From contig OZ253669.1 of assembly GCA_965263375.1 (NCBI GenBank), positions 1,736,001-1,800,000 of the forward strand: a stretch of 64,000 bases of DNA, written 5' to 3'. This stretch comes from JAJFFW01 sp965263375. GTDB lineage: Bacteria > Pseudomonadota > Alphaproteobacteria > Caulobacterales > Parvularculaceae. Below, in pieces: positions 26,707-35,542 of the stretch; position 1 is the stretch's first letter, and every line of letters starts with the position of its first letter. The translations under genes and the position numbers were made by a program. Under the pieces are notes generated by a model. That model did not search any database and was not told where the DNA came from. It saw only the letters and a program-made list of their open reading frames with translations.

Positions 26707-27483
26707 ATGAAATGGTTGATTGATCGCTCTGACTTGCGAACAAAATCGGAAACTGAAGCCTACTGGTCGAATGTGTACGACAATCATGATTACGAAAATG
26801 TGTGGTCGGTCACCAATGACCCGGTTTTTAATAATTATGTTGTGCAAAAACTAACGTCATTAAACATTTCAGGGTCGCTCGCTATTCCTGGGTGTGGTTC
26901 GAAGTCTATCTTGGAAAATACGATTGCTGAAAAATGCCCCCAAATAACCGAAATTATTGGGACTGATTTTCAGCGCGTGATTGCCCATGCAGCAAAAAAC
27001 AGCCTCAATCCGAAGATAAATTATAAAGCTATCGACACAGAAAATTTGCCACAAGAGCATAAGAATTATTTTTCTGCTGGTGTTGTCGTAAATTCAATTT
27101 TATCTGACAGTGACGCTGAAAACAGGAAAATGATTCAGGCTATTTTTGAGAGTCTGAAACCGGGCGGATATTTGCTCGGCTTTTTTCCCACCGTGTTTGC
27201 ATCCGTCGATTTGGCTTATTTAGAGAAAACACGCGATCGCTTAGATCTCGTAAACATCCAAAACTCAACTATCTATGAGCCTAAACAAAATGCTACCCAG
27301 ATTTTTTACACCCCTCTTCGATTGCGCTCCATTCTAAAAAATACAGGATACGATATAGTCTCTTTCGAAATATATTTTTGCGATAGCGAGCATTTCATTG
27401 CAGAATCCAAAGATCACTACAGCCTAGAAGATGAAGACCTCGTGATCTATGAACATTTTGTGATCTGCCAAAAGCCTTTGTGA
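26707..27483 (+). CDS. Class I SAM-dependent methyltransferase-like protein
   Basis: 258 residues. LAIPGCGSKSILENTIAE (~58-75) is motif I, a variant of the SAM-binding glycine loop, IIGTDFQRVIAHA (~84-96) carries the acidic residue that binds ribose, and ESLKPGGYLLGFFPT is the usual post-motif III segment. The substrate is unknown. Base composition is visibly richer in A and T than the flanking genes. It forms a plus-strand pair with the next gene, set inside the minus-strand murJ/glnD block. Confidence 0.78.
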   Translation: MKWLIDRSDLRTKSETEAYWSNVYDNHDYENVWSVTNDPVFNNYVVQKLTSLNISGSLAIPGCGSKSILENTIAEKCPQITEIIGTDFQRVIAHAAKNSLNPKINYKAIDTENLPQEHKNYFSAGVVVNSILSDSDAENRKMIQAIFESLKPGGYLLGFFPTVFASVDLAYLEKTRDRLDLVNIQNSTIYEPKQNATQIFYTPLRLRSILKNTGYDIVSFEIYFCDSEHFIAESKDHYSLEDEDLVIYEHFVICQKPL

Positions 27484-27562
27484 TGGGTTGAAAGGCTTGA
27501 CATACGCAAGAGCTGAAGCTGAAAATATTCTTGTATAAATAAGCAAGAGGGCTAAGTGGGGC

Positions 27563-28375
27563 ATGGGGGTCATTGAAATACTAGTCAATAGCGGTTTGCC
27601 AGACTGGTTGGAGATCGTATTCCTACCGCTTTTGGCTGCTACCGGAATATGGGCTGTTTATACATATTCACGCTCACGCCATACTGATGTTGGACGCTGG
27701 GTTAATAAACTTACGCGTGACTTTTATGATGACCCGAAAATAGATTTTGCGAAACGTACGCTTCAATACGATTATCGTCTATTCGTATCTGATCTGCTCG
27801 AAAATCGTATGGCTAACCCCAATATCCCTGTTTCAGATCAAGAACGTGAATTTCTGGATGAATTTGACCGGTTCTTGAATCATTTCGAACATATGTTTTA
27901 TCTCCATAGAGAGGGACATATTCGCAGCCGGGACTTTCAATCCGTCTTTCGCTACTGGATTGATTTCTTCAGAGGCTGGGATAAGTCCGCTCTGCGGGAA
28001 TATATATGCAACTTTGGTTTTGACGGATTGATGACGACGATTGAACCAAGTTACCGCAGAAACGTGGCGGTGTTTGGGCCTAGAGCTATTCAAAAATTCC
28101 AATCAGTAAGTGAGCATTTCAAACACCGTGGCGACGCCTATTTATCACAATTACCCGATTTAACCAACGAGTCTAAATCATATCCTATACAGAAGATAAA
28201 AGGCAAAATTTACGATATTGCTCCAGGGACCAAAATTCAAAATATCGATATGGCGCTTGATTACGATAGAGCAAACCATATCAACGGTGATATAATCCGT
28301 ATATGCATTAGGCTCAGCTCACCGGATACAGATGCATGGGTTTATATCGATGCTGATCTGTGGGCGCATCAATAG
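27563..28375 (+). CDS. Membrane-anchored protein of unknown function
   Basis: 270 residues. One N-terminal helix (~15-36, PDWLEIVFLPLLAATGIWAVY), then a helical domain rich in aromatic and charged residues (FDRFLNHFEHMFYLHREGHI), similar in style to short DUF4760-type proteins, and a C-terminal beta-rich part of ~75 residues (from KIKGKIYDIAPG to DADLWAHQ). I recognise no catalytic motif. It follows the methyltransferase by 79 bases and shares its AT-rich composition, so the two may have arrived together. Confidence 0.62.
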   Translation: MGVIEILVNSGLPDWLEIVFLPLLAATGIWAVYTYSRSRHTDVGRWVNKLTRDFYDDPKIDFAKRTLQYDYRLFVSDLLENRMANPNIPVSDQEREFLDEFDRFLNHFEHMFYLHREGHIRSRDFQSVFRYWIDFFRGWDKSALREYICNFGFDGLMTTIEPSYRRNVAVFGPRAIQKFQSVSEHFKHRGDAYLSQLPDLTNESKSYPIQKIKGKIYDIAPGTKIQNIDMALDYDRANHINGDIIRICIRLSSPDTDAWVYIDADLWAHQ

Positions 28376-28392
28376 ATGCTTACCAATAGCCA

Positions 28393-31146
28393 CTAATCCT
28401 CAACCAGGACATCCATTAATCGGCGTTCTATGGTTTGCAATCTTTTTGTATTGGTAATTTTACGCCCGTCGCTATCTTTTAAATAAAAGGCGTCAACGGC
28501 CCGGGCGCCGCGCGTGACAACATAGGCGCTGTCGATGATGACTTTCGCTTCGGTGAGCGCATTTGCAAGCTTATGAAGAAGGCCTGGCCGATCACGCCCT
28601 TCCGCTTCTATGACGACACAATGTTCTGACGCGTCTTTGTCAATGCGTACAATCGGCGTCACGGTGAAAATCGCCCGGCGGTCGCCCAAGCGCTTTGTGA
28701 TGTTAAAAGGCTCCCGCCTGGGCTCTTTTGCGCTTTCTAAAAGGGTCTGATGAACCCGGCGCAATAACGAGACATCTTCAAAGGAATCGCCAAAATCGCC
28801 CGTTTCAAGCGTAAACAGATCAAGGGCTTTACCCTTTGGCGTTGTTAACGCCTGCATCCGGCGTACACCAAGGCCGATGGATGCGACAGCGCCAGAAAGA
28901 TCCGCAAGCAGACCTTCACGGTCATCAGCATAGACCATCGCCTCGCAAAACCCATTCTCGACATGAACATCAACACCAGCGCCAAGACCTTGCACATCAG
29001 CCGCCCGCGAAAGTGAGGCGAAGCGTTTTAGCTGCTTGTTGTCGATCCGCCGAAGGAAATCATCCGACACATTAGAAAGGAAATAGTCCCGTTCCGCCCT
29101 AGTCCACTGTCCGAGCGCTTTTACAGCGGCGGCGCGATCCGTCTTTGTTTGCGCAGCAAGCCAAGCCTCCAGTCCTTCATCGCCTTCGTCGAGCCAAACG
29201 CTGCTCGCTTCATAAAGTTCTGACAATTGTCGGCGCACCCAGCTATCCCAAGAAGTGCTTGAAACCACGCGAAGGTGGCAAGCCGCTAGCACCAACAGCA
29301 AATCAAGACGAGCTTTAGTCCCAACCATCCTTGCAAATCCAGCAATCGCTGGCGCGTACAGCAAGCTACGGCGCAAAGCTAATGATATAATTGACCGCAG
29401 ATGTATCGACGCAAAAGCGATATCTTTCGCCGACGCCTCGTTAGCGCCAAGCCGCCGCGCCTCGCGCCTTACAAACCGCTTGATATCATCATCCGTTGGG
29501 TCTTTAAGCGAAAACCAGGCTTCATATAACAAGACCAAAAGGTAAAAAGCCGACGGATCAGGGTAGGCTTTCAAAATTTTCGTAGCGACCGGGTGTCCAT
29601 CTTCTTGTTTGCCTTGTCGGATGAGCGACAAAACTTCTATCGCCTGAAAAATTTGTTCATCTAAGGGATATTGGCGATAAAGGCCAAATTCTACCCTACC
29701 CGCGATCATCCCAAAAAAGGGCGCCATCTTACCGAGCAAACCAGCCTCCGCCATGACCCTTAGAGTTTGGGCCGGCGCCTTGCTTTTCATCAACGTTGCT
29801 AAAAAAAGCGCACAATTAACTGGGTCACGGCGAACCTGGCTAGTGATTGAAGCAGCGTTCTGCGCAATCAAAGCAAGAGCCCACGGGCTGGCGCCAAATT
29901 CTGGTCGTTTTGAATAGGCGCGAAATAACCGGAAGAAATCTCGTGGGTTATTAACCGCCTTTTGCGGTGATTGAAAGTCAATGCGCCCATAGCGCAATGC
30001 TATGTTTGGTTTTCCAGCCGCTTCGTCGCTCATAAGCTCCTTTGGCGGAGATTGTCTTGCAAAGGGACGCTTACGAATGCGTTCTTCAAGCTTTGTTATA
30101 AAAAGACGCGTTAATCGGCGCACCGCATTCACATTGACAAAATAGTGTTTCATCATTCGTTCAGCGGGCAAAACCCCAGGACGATCAGCATAACCAAGGC
30201 GTTCGGCCAGCTCGGGCTGAACATCAAACGTGACAAGTTCATTCGCCCGATCTCTAAGATCATGAAGCTGCGCACGCAATGACCAAAAAAATTGCTCCGC
30301 CTTCAGAAAGTCTTTCATCTCGCGAGCATCTAAAATTTCATTCCCCGCGCCATTGGCTGCTATATCTGCCTTGAATGCATAGCTGTATAACCAACGCATC
30401 GTTTGCAGATCGCGCAGGCCCCCGCGCCCTTCTTTTAAATCTGGTTCCGCCAGCAAACGCGAACGCTGGGCGGCAAAGTGGCGTTGTTCTTGTTCTTCAA
30501 GTTTTGCTTGGACAAATTTGTTAATCGTTTTTTGGCGCAGCTTATCAAACCGTCCAGCAAAATTATCAAAAACGCTGCGATCACCCGCCACAAATCTGGC
30601 GTCCAAATAAGCTGTGCGCCCAATAATGTCGTTCTTTGCAAATTCGATTGCGCTTTTGGCCGTGTGCACCCCTTGGCCGACAGTTAGACCCGCGTCCCAT
30701 AAGGGATAGAGGATAAAATCGAGAAACGGTTTAATCTTCTCGTCATCACTAAAATTATGGAGAAATAAAAGATCAATATCAGAATGGGGCGCAATACGAT
30801 CGCGGCCATAACCGCCGATAGCACAAATAGCGACTTTTTCCGCAGCCTGAGGGTAAGCTTTTGCTCCTTCCTGGTGCAAGGCGCGAATGACACTATTTAC
30901 AAAAGCCGAAAGCCGTTTCGCGATGACATCCCCTTTTTTGGTGGCGGCAAGGGCGCGGCGACGCGATTCAGAAAATTCAGATTTTAAAAGAGCGCCAAGC
31001 GCACCATAAGTCTGTCCTGCTCGTTGCTGTTCACACGCCTTTGCAATTGCGACTGCAATGCCGCCCCGCCCGGCAGCCCGTGCGCTTTTGGTATGTGCCA
31101 TACGATCATTATCGAGAGTTTCCTCAATCGATTGTTCTCTCATCAA
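28393..31146 (-). CDS. glnD: PII uridylyltransferase GlnD with eroded HD domain
   Basis: 917 residues in the order nucleotidyltransferase, GlnD-type helical region, HD domain, two ACT domains. GlnD adds UMP to PII when glutamine is low and removes it when glutamine is high. The transferase site is intact: GGYGRDRIAPHSDIDLLFLH (~107-127). In the HD region the family pattern H-x2-T-V-D-E-H reads YRQYPLDEQ (~490), the HD dipeptide in LLHDIAKG reads LLYEAWFS (~539), G-D-H-S reads T-D-D-D and A-D-I reads A-C-H. The uridylyl-removing centre therefore looks lost. Two ACT domains (~735-810, ~845-917) remain. Its ATG overlaps the upstream stop (ATGA). Confidence 0.93.
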   Translation of the reverse strand: MMREQSIEETLDNDRMAHTKSARAAGRGGIAVAIAKACEQQRAGQTYGALGALLKSEFSESRRRALAATKKGDVIAKRLSAFVNSVIRALHQEGAKAYPQAAEKVAICAIGGYGRDRIAPHSDIDLLFLHNFSDDEKIKPFLDFILYPLWDAGLTVGQGVHTAKSAIEFAKNDIIGRTAYLDARFVAGDRSVFDNFAGRFDKLRQKTINKFVQAKLEEQEQRHFAAQRSRLLAEPDLKEGRGGLRDLQTMRWLYSYAFKADIAANGAGNEILDAREMKDFLKAEQFFWSLRAQLHDLRDRANELVTFDVQPELAERLGYADRPGVLPAERMMKHYFVNVNAVRRLTRLFITKLEERIRKRPFARQSPPKELMSDEAAGKPNIALRYGRIDFQSPQKAVNNPRDFFRLFRAYSKRPEFGASPWALALIAQNAASITSQVRRDPVNCALFLATLMKSKAPAQTLRVMAEAGLLGKMAPFFGMIAGRVEFGLYRQYPLDEQIFQAIEVLSLIRQGKQEDGHPVATKILKAYPDPSAFYLLVLLYEAWFSLKDPTDDDIKRFVRREARRLGANEASAKDIAFASIHLRSIISLALRRSLLYAPAIAGFARMVGTKARLDLLLVLAACHLRVVSSTSWDSWVRRQLSELYEASSVWLDEGDEGLEAWLAAQTKTDRAAAVKALGQWTRAERDYFLSNVSDDFLRRIDNKQLKRFASLSRAADVQGLGAGVDVHVENGFCEAMVYADDREGLLADLSGAVASIGLGVRRMQALTTPKGKALDLFTLETGDFGDSFEDVSLLRRVHQTLLESAKEPRREPFNITKRLGDRRAIFTVTPIVRIDKDASEHCVVIEAEGRDRPGLLHKLANALTEAKVIIDSAYVVTRGARAVDAFYLKDSDGRKITNTKRLQTIERRLMDVLVED

Positions 31147-31838
31147 CGCCCCCCATCAAGACGACTAAGGGCTAGGCGAGCCCCCACATGCCCGTCCTCC
31201 GCAGCGCGTTTGCACCAACGACGCGCTCGGGCTGCATTATAAGGGGCATCTTCGCCAGCTGCGTAAACTTCACATAATAAATAAGCCGCTTCCGGCGCAT
31301 TTGGGTATAGCGAGACTTTACCGCGCGCAGAAATCATGAGCCAACGGATATAATCTTGTGCGTTAAACCCTTGAATTTCACCGGAGCGATAGCGCGCAGC
31401 TAATCGCCAAGCGGTCATCGGGTCGCCTTTTTTTGCCCGCTCCAGCTCGACGGTAATGATTTCCTCCTCACTCGGCGCATAACTATCACCGTTTGCCCGC
31501 ATCGCTTCTAGGACTATTAAGGCGTTATTGTCGCCGCGCCTTGCCGCATCAAGCAGCAAATTTTTCGCTTGTTTTGCGCATTCGGTTTCTTCACATACGA
31601 TCGGCGCATTACCTTGAAGCAGCATGAAAGCGACATAACGCTGTGCGCGATAAACCCCGCGATCGGCGAGTGGTTTTAACAACGTCCACGCCTTTTCATA
31701 ATCCTTATCCCGATAGGCTTGAACGCCTTCTTGTGAAGGGGCGCCGGAAAGATCGGTCGAAACTATTCCTGCGCTTGAGCATGAAATGACCACGAGCATA
31801 AGGCACGATGCGGCCGCGCTTTGAATTATCCGGATCAT
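31143..31838 (-). CDS. Sel1/TPR-repeat lipoprotein
   Basis: 231 residues. A signal peptide ends in the lipobox VISC, so it should be lipidated. The mature part has Sel1-like helical repeats: AWTLLKPLADRGVYRAQRYVAFML, AKNLLLDAARRGDNNALIVLEAM and ARRWCKRAAEDGHVGARLALSRL. Such proteins are protein-interaction scaffolds in the envelope. It is translationally coupled on both sides, overlapping mutS and glnD by four bases each (ATGA). That places an envelope lipoprotein between a repair gene and a nitrogen sensor; the link is unexplained. Confidence 0.85.
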   Translation of the reverse strand: MIRIIQSAAASCLMLVVISCSSAGIVSTDLSGAPSQEGVQAYRDKDYEKAWTLLKPLADRGVYRAQRYVAFMLLQGNAPIVCEETECAKQAKNLLLDAARRGDNNALIVLEAMRANGDSYAPSEEEIITVELERAKKGDPMTAWRLAARYRSGEIQGFNAQDYIRWLMISARGKVSLYPNAPEAAYLLCEVYAAGEDAPYNAARARRWCKRAAEDGHVGARLALSRLDGGR

Positions 31839-34561
31839 GTAGCCTCATCCTTACTCAAATTCTTAAGCTTATAGAGCGCGTCCAAAGCCTCCCTAGGGGT
31901 CATGGCGTCAGGGTCCATTGCCTCTATAGCCTCAACCAAAGGATGTGGCTCTAAATCGCTTTCATCATCTAAATCCCCATCACCTTGGTCAGCAAGTGAA
32001 AACAGCGGCAGCGCATTGACACCCGGGCCGTCTCGATTTTGGTCTTCCAGACTTTTTAATACATCCCCTGCGCGTTTAATCACTTTGTCTGGAAGCCCCG
32101 CAAGACGGGCAACGGCGACGCCATAAGAGCGGTCGGCTGGGCCTTCACGAACCTCATGCATAAAGACGACAGATTTCTTCCATTCCCGTACGCGCATCGA
32201 AAAATTCTTCAGCCTCGGTAAGGTTTCAGCAAGCGCAGTCAGCTCGTGGTAATGGGTCGCAAAAAGCCCGCGGCACCGTTTATCTGTATGAAGACACTCA
32301 ACCGCCGCCCAAGCAATCGAAAGCCCGTCAAAGGTCGCGGTGCCCCGGCCAATTTCATCGAGCACGACGATGGAGCGCGCCGTCGCTTGGTTCAAAATCG
32401 CGGCGGTTTCAACCATTTCAACCATGAATGTTGAACGCCCGCGAGCCAGATCATCCGATGCGCCAACCCGGCTAAAGACCCGGTCCGCCGCGCCGATATG
32501 CGCTTTTTGGGCTGGCACATAAAACCCGGCTTGCGCCAAAATAGCGATCAGCGCGTTTTGTCTTAAAAAGGTTGATTTACCCGCCATGTTGGGCCCTGTG
32601 ACAAGCCACAAATGCGCCTCTTGCTCCCGGGCGAGAAGACAATCATTTGCAACAAAGGCGCCCCCGCCCTTTCTTACGGCTTGCTCCACCACCGGATGAC
32701 GACCGCTTTCAATTGTAAAAGCAAGACTGTCGTCAACAAGCGGGCGTGCATAATGTTCGCTCTCGGCCAAAGTTGCTGACGCCGCCGCCACATCTAACAC
32801 GGCGACTGCTTGCGCAGCTGCTGAAATTAAACCTGATGAAAAAATTATCTTTTCACTGATTTGTTCAAAAATCTGCATTTCGCGCGCGAGAGATTCATCT
32901 TTCGCCCGTGCGATTTTTGCATCCAAATCAGCAAGATCGCCTGTTGTAAACCGCACCGCATTCGCCAGAGTTTGACGGTGGATAAACGTTTCATCCAATG
33001 GCGCCGACATAAGCTTATCGCCGTGGGCGGCAGGGGTTTCAACAAAGTAGCCAAGAACGTTATTATGCTTAACCTTAAGGCTTTTTACACCGGAAAGATC
33101 TTTATACGTCGCCTCTAGCCCCGCAATATGGCGGCGGCTTTCGTCGCGCAAAACTCTGGCGGCGTCAAGGCCCGGATCATAACCGCGGGCGATAAATCCG
33201 CCATCGCGGGCCAAAAGCGGCGCCTCATCAACAATCGCGTCTTCCAGCAATTGCAAAAGTGCTGAAAAACCGCCTGCCGATTGCGCCTCAAGATCCGCTA
33301 ACGCTTCAGCAATTTCAGCGGGAAGCGCGCCCGATATGTCATTCTTTTGTTCGCTAATGGCGCGGACCAAAAGGCGCCCCGCATTCAACCCGTCACGGAT
33401 CGCAAGAAGATCGCGCGGCCCCCCGCGCCCCAATGAAAGGCGTGATAAAGAGCGCGCCATATCCGGCGTTTTCTTCAAAACCTCACGGACTTTTTCCCGT
33501 TGGTCAGGGTGCTCAATAAAATGCGCCGCCGCGTCCAGTCGTCCATTAATCGCGGCGCAATCAATCAGCGGCGCAGAAAGCCGCGACCCCGCCATACGCG
33601 CGCCTGGTCCGGTTATGGTTCTATTGACCGCAGAAAAGAGCGAACCAGCTTGGCCGCCAGATTGCGTCTTTAAAATTTCTAACGAAGCGCGGGTCGCCTG
33701 ATCAATCGCCATCACCGTGCGCGCTTCAGCCCGAACAGGCGCGCGCAAAGCGGGCGCTTTACCGACTTGCGTTATTTCAACATAAGCAAGCAAGCCCCCA
33801 AGGGCGCCAAGGTCGGCGCGTTCAAAGGAACCAAAACCATCAAGCGCGGCGATTTCAAAAACTTCTTTAACCCGGCGTTCCCCATCTTTCGCGGAAAAAA
33901 AAGCGGGCGGGCGCCAAGTGACCGTCAGGTCATTGCCCGCTCGCTTTTCTGACGCCTCATACAAAAGAGAAGCCCACGGATCAGTTAAAAGATCTGGATC
34001 AGGCGCAACAAGCTCACTAAGCCCTAATGCCGAAAGGTCAGATGCGAACCGGTCCGCATCTGTCGCACGCACATAAAGTTCGCCCGTTGAAACATCGGCC
34101 CAGGAAAGCGCCGCGCCGTCTTCTAATACGCAAAGCGCGCCGAGGAAATTATTGCGCCCTGCCTCTAACAACGTATCTTCTGTCAAAGTGCCGGGGGTTA
34201 TAAGGCGTACAATTTCGCGGCGAACAACAGCCTTGGCGCCGCGCTTTTTGGCTTCCGCTGGGTCTTCGGTCTGTTCACACAACGCGACCGTAAATCCCTT
34301 TTTGATAAGGCGCGCAAGATAGCTTTCGTGGGAATGCCACGGCACGCCGCACATCGGCACTTCTTCGCCTGCATGCTTGCCGCGTTTGGTGAGCGTTATA
34401 TCAAGTGCGCCCGCAGCTTTGACCGCATCATCAAAAAACAGCTCGTAAAAATCGCCCATTCTGTAAAATAACAGCGCGTCGCCCGCCTTCTCCTTGATGG
34501 AGAGGTACTGGGCCATCATCGGCGTTACTTTTTCTTCAATACGCGGGGTTGGTGCGTTCAT
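31835..34561 (-). CDS. mutS: DNA mismatch repair protein MutS
   Basis: 908 residues. Mismatch-reading Phe and Glu are in YRMGDFYELFFDDA at the N-terminus. The ATPase has Walker A GPNMAGKSTFLRQ (~660), the VGASDDLARGRSTFMVEM signature, Walker B VLDEIGRGTATFDG and ATHYHEL. It binds base mismatches and recruits MutL. I use the ATG at 34561 (MNAPTPRIEEKV); an in-frame TTG at 34579 has a possible AGGA site. It heads the mutS, lipoprotein, glnD unit. Confidence 0.97.
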   Translation of the reverse strand: MNAPTPRIEEKVTPMMAQYLSIKEKAGDALLFYRMGDFYELFFDDAVKAAGALDITLTKRGKHAGEEVPMCGVPWHSHESYLARLIKKGFTVALCEQTEDPAEAKKRGAKAVVRREIVRLITPGTLTEDTLLEAGRNNFLGALCVLEDGAALSWADVSTGELYVRATDADRFASDLSALGLSELVAPDPDLLTDPWASLLYEASEKRAGNDLTVTWRPPAFFSAKDGERRVKEVFEIAALDGFGSFERADLGALGGLLAYVEITQVGKAPALRAPVRAEARTVMAIDQATRASLEILKTQSGGQAGSLFSAVNRTITGPGARMAGSRLSAPLIDCAAINGRLDAAAHFIEHPDQREKVREVLKKTPDMARSLSRLSLGRGGPRDLLAIRDGLNAGRLLVRAISEQKNDISGALPAEIAEALADLEAQSAGGFSALLQLLEDAIVDEAPLLARDGGFIARGYDPGLDAARVLRDESRRHIAGLEATYKDLSGVKSLKVKHNNVLGYFVETPAAHGDKLMSAPLDETFIHRQTLANAVRFTTGDLADLDAKIARAKDESLAREMQIFEQISEKIIFSSGLISAAAQAVAVLDVAAASATLAESEHYARPLVDDSLAFTIESGRHPVVEQAVRKGGGAFVANDCLLAREQEAHLWLVTGPNMAGKSTFLRQNALIAILAQAGFYVPAQKAHIGAADRVFSRVGASDDLARGRSTFMVEMVETAAILNQATARSIVVLDEIGRGTATFDGLSIAWAAVECLHTDKRCRGLFATHYHELTALAETLPRLKNFSMRVREWKKSVVFMHEVREGPADRSYGVAVARLAGLPDKVIKRAGDVLKSLEDQNRDGPGVNALPLFSLADQGDGDLDDESDLEPHPLVEAIEAMDPDAMTPREALDALYKLKNLSKDEAT

Positions 34562-34803
34562 ATCGGCGTAAAACTGCAATCCTATCTAGCGTGGGGTGAT
34601 GTTATCGCGAACGAATAGGCGGGGGATAAAATTCCCCGGTTCGCATGTCCACGCAAAGGGTGTTTATAGGCAAAGATTCCCCCAGTCTAAAGCCTTCAAA
34701 CGGATCTAATCGCCGCATCACTTAGGGGCGGTTGTTGGCGCTTTGTGATATTTGCGATGCGCGATAAGAACAGAACACCCAAAATAGTCGCAAAGGCCTC
34801 GCT

Positions 34804-35538
34804 TTGCCCCAGGATACATACGTTATCAATCTTGAAAACCGCACGGTTCCTGTTGATCTAAAGGTTAACAGGCGTGCGAAACGATTGATATTAAAGGTAG
34901 ACCCTGTCCATGGTAGGGTTTTGGTAACCGCCCCGTCAAAACGCGCAATCCCGCAAGCGATAAACTTCGCCCAAAGCCGGGCAGGTTGGATTGATGAGCA
35001 ATTAAAGGCCGCCAGCGGCGCTAAGCCCTTTGTAGATGGCGGCGTCTGTCCCTATCGCGGCGGGGAATATCATCTTAAAAGCTCAGACGCGGCGCGCGGC
35101 CGCACGAAAATAGTACGCCATCCATCAGATGGCGCCGCTGGCGAGATCATTGTCGGCGGCGAGGCTGCTCATCTAAACCGCCGCCTTGTGGACTGGCTAA
35201 AAAGTGAAGCACGCAGGGTCTTTGTTGAGCGTTCAGACTTCTATGCCGCCAAGGTGCGCGCGGAGCGCGGACCCATCTCCATTCGTGATATGCGCACCCG
35301 ATGGGGCTCGTGCTCGCGCCAAGGGGCGTTATCCTATTCATGGCGCTTAATTCTGGCGCCGCCCTGGATTTTAGATTATGTCGCCGCCCATGAATGCGCC
35401 CACTTAAAACACCTAAACCACTCGCCTGCTTATTGGCGCCTGCTCGCCAGCCTTGACGTTGACGCGGACGCCGCCCGCAACTGGTTCCACGAATATGGAG
35501 AGACGCTTTACGGCTATGGCATTGCGGTGAAGGGGTGA
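34804..35538 (+). CDS. YgjP/DUF45-type metallopeptidase-like protein
   Basis: 244 residues. The zincin motif is DYVAAHECAHLKHLNHSPAY (HExxH as HECAH, then a downstream His), preceded by the family hallmark MRTRWGSCSRQGALSYSWRL. Members resemble SprT proteins and are predicted zinc peptidases without a known substrate. The start is a TTG at 34804: the frame has a stop at 34765 and no ATG or GTG between. It is divergent from mutS across a 224-base spacer and convergent with the penicillin-binding protein gene. Confidence 0.87.
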   Translation: MPQDTYVINLENRTVPVDLKVNRRAKRLILKVDPVHGRVLVTAPSKRAIPQAINFAQSRAGWIDEQLKAASGAKPFVDGGVCPYRGGEYHLKSSDAARGRTKIVRHPSDGAAGEIIVGGEAAHLNRRLVDWLKSEARRVFVERSDFYAAKVRAERGPISIRDMRTRWGSCSRQGALSYSWRLILAPPWILDYVAAHECAHLKHLNHSPAYWRLLASLDVDADAARNWFHEYGETLYGYGIAVKG

Positions 35539-35542
35539 GCCC

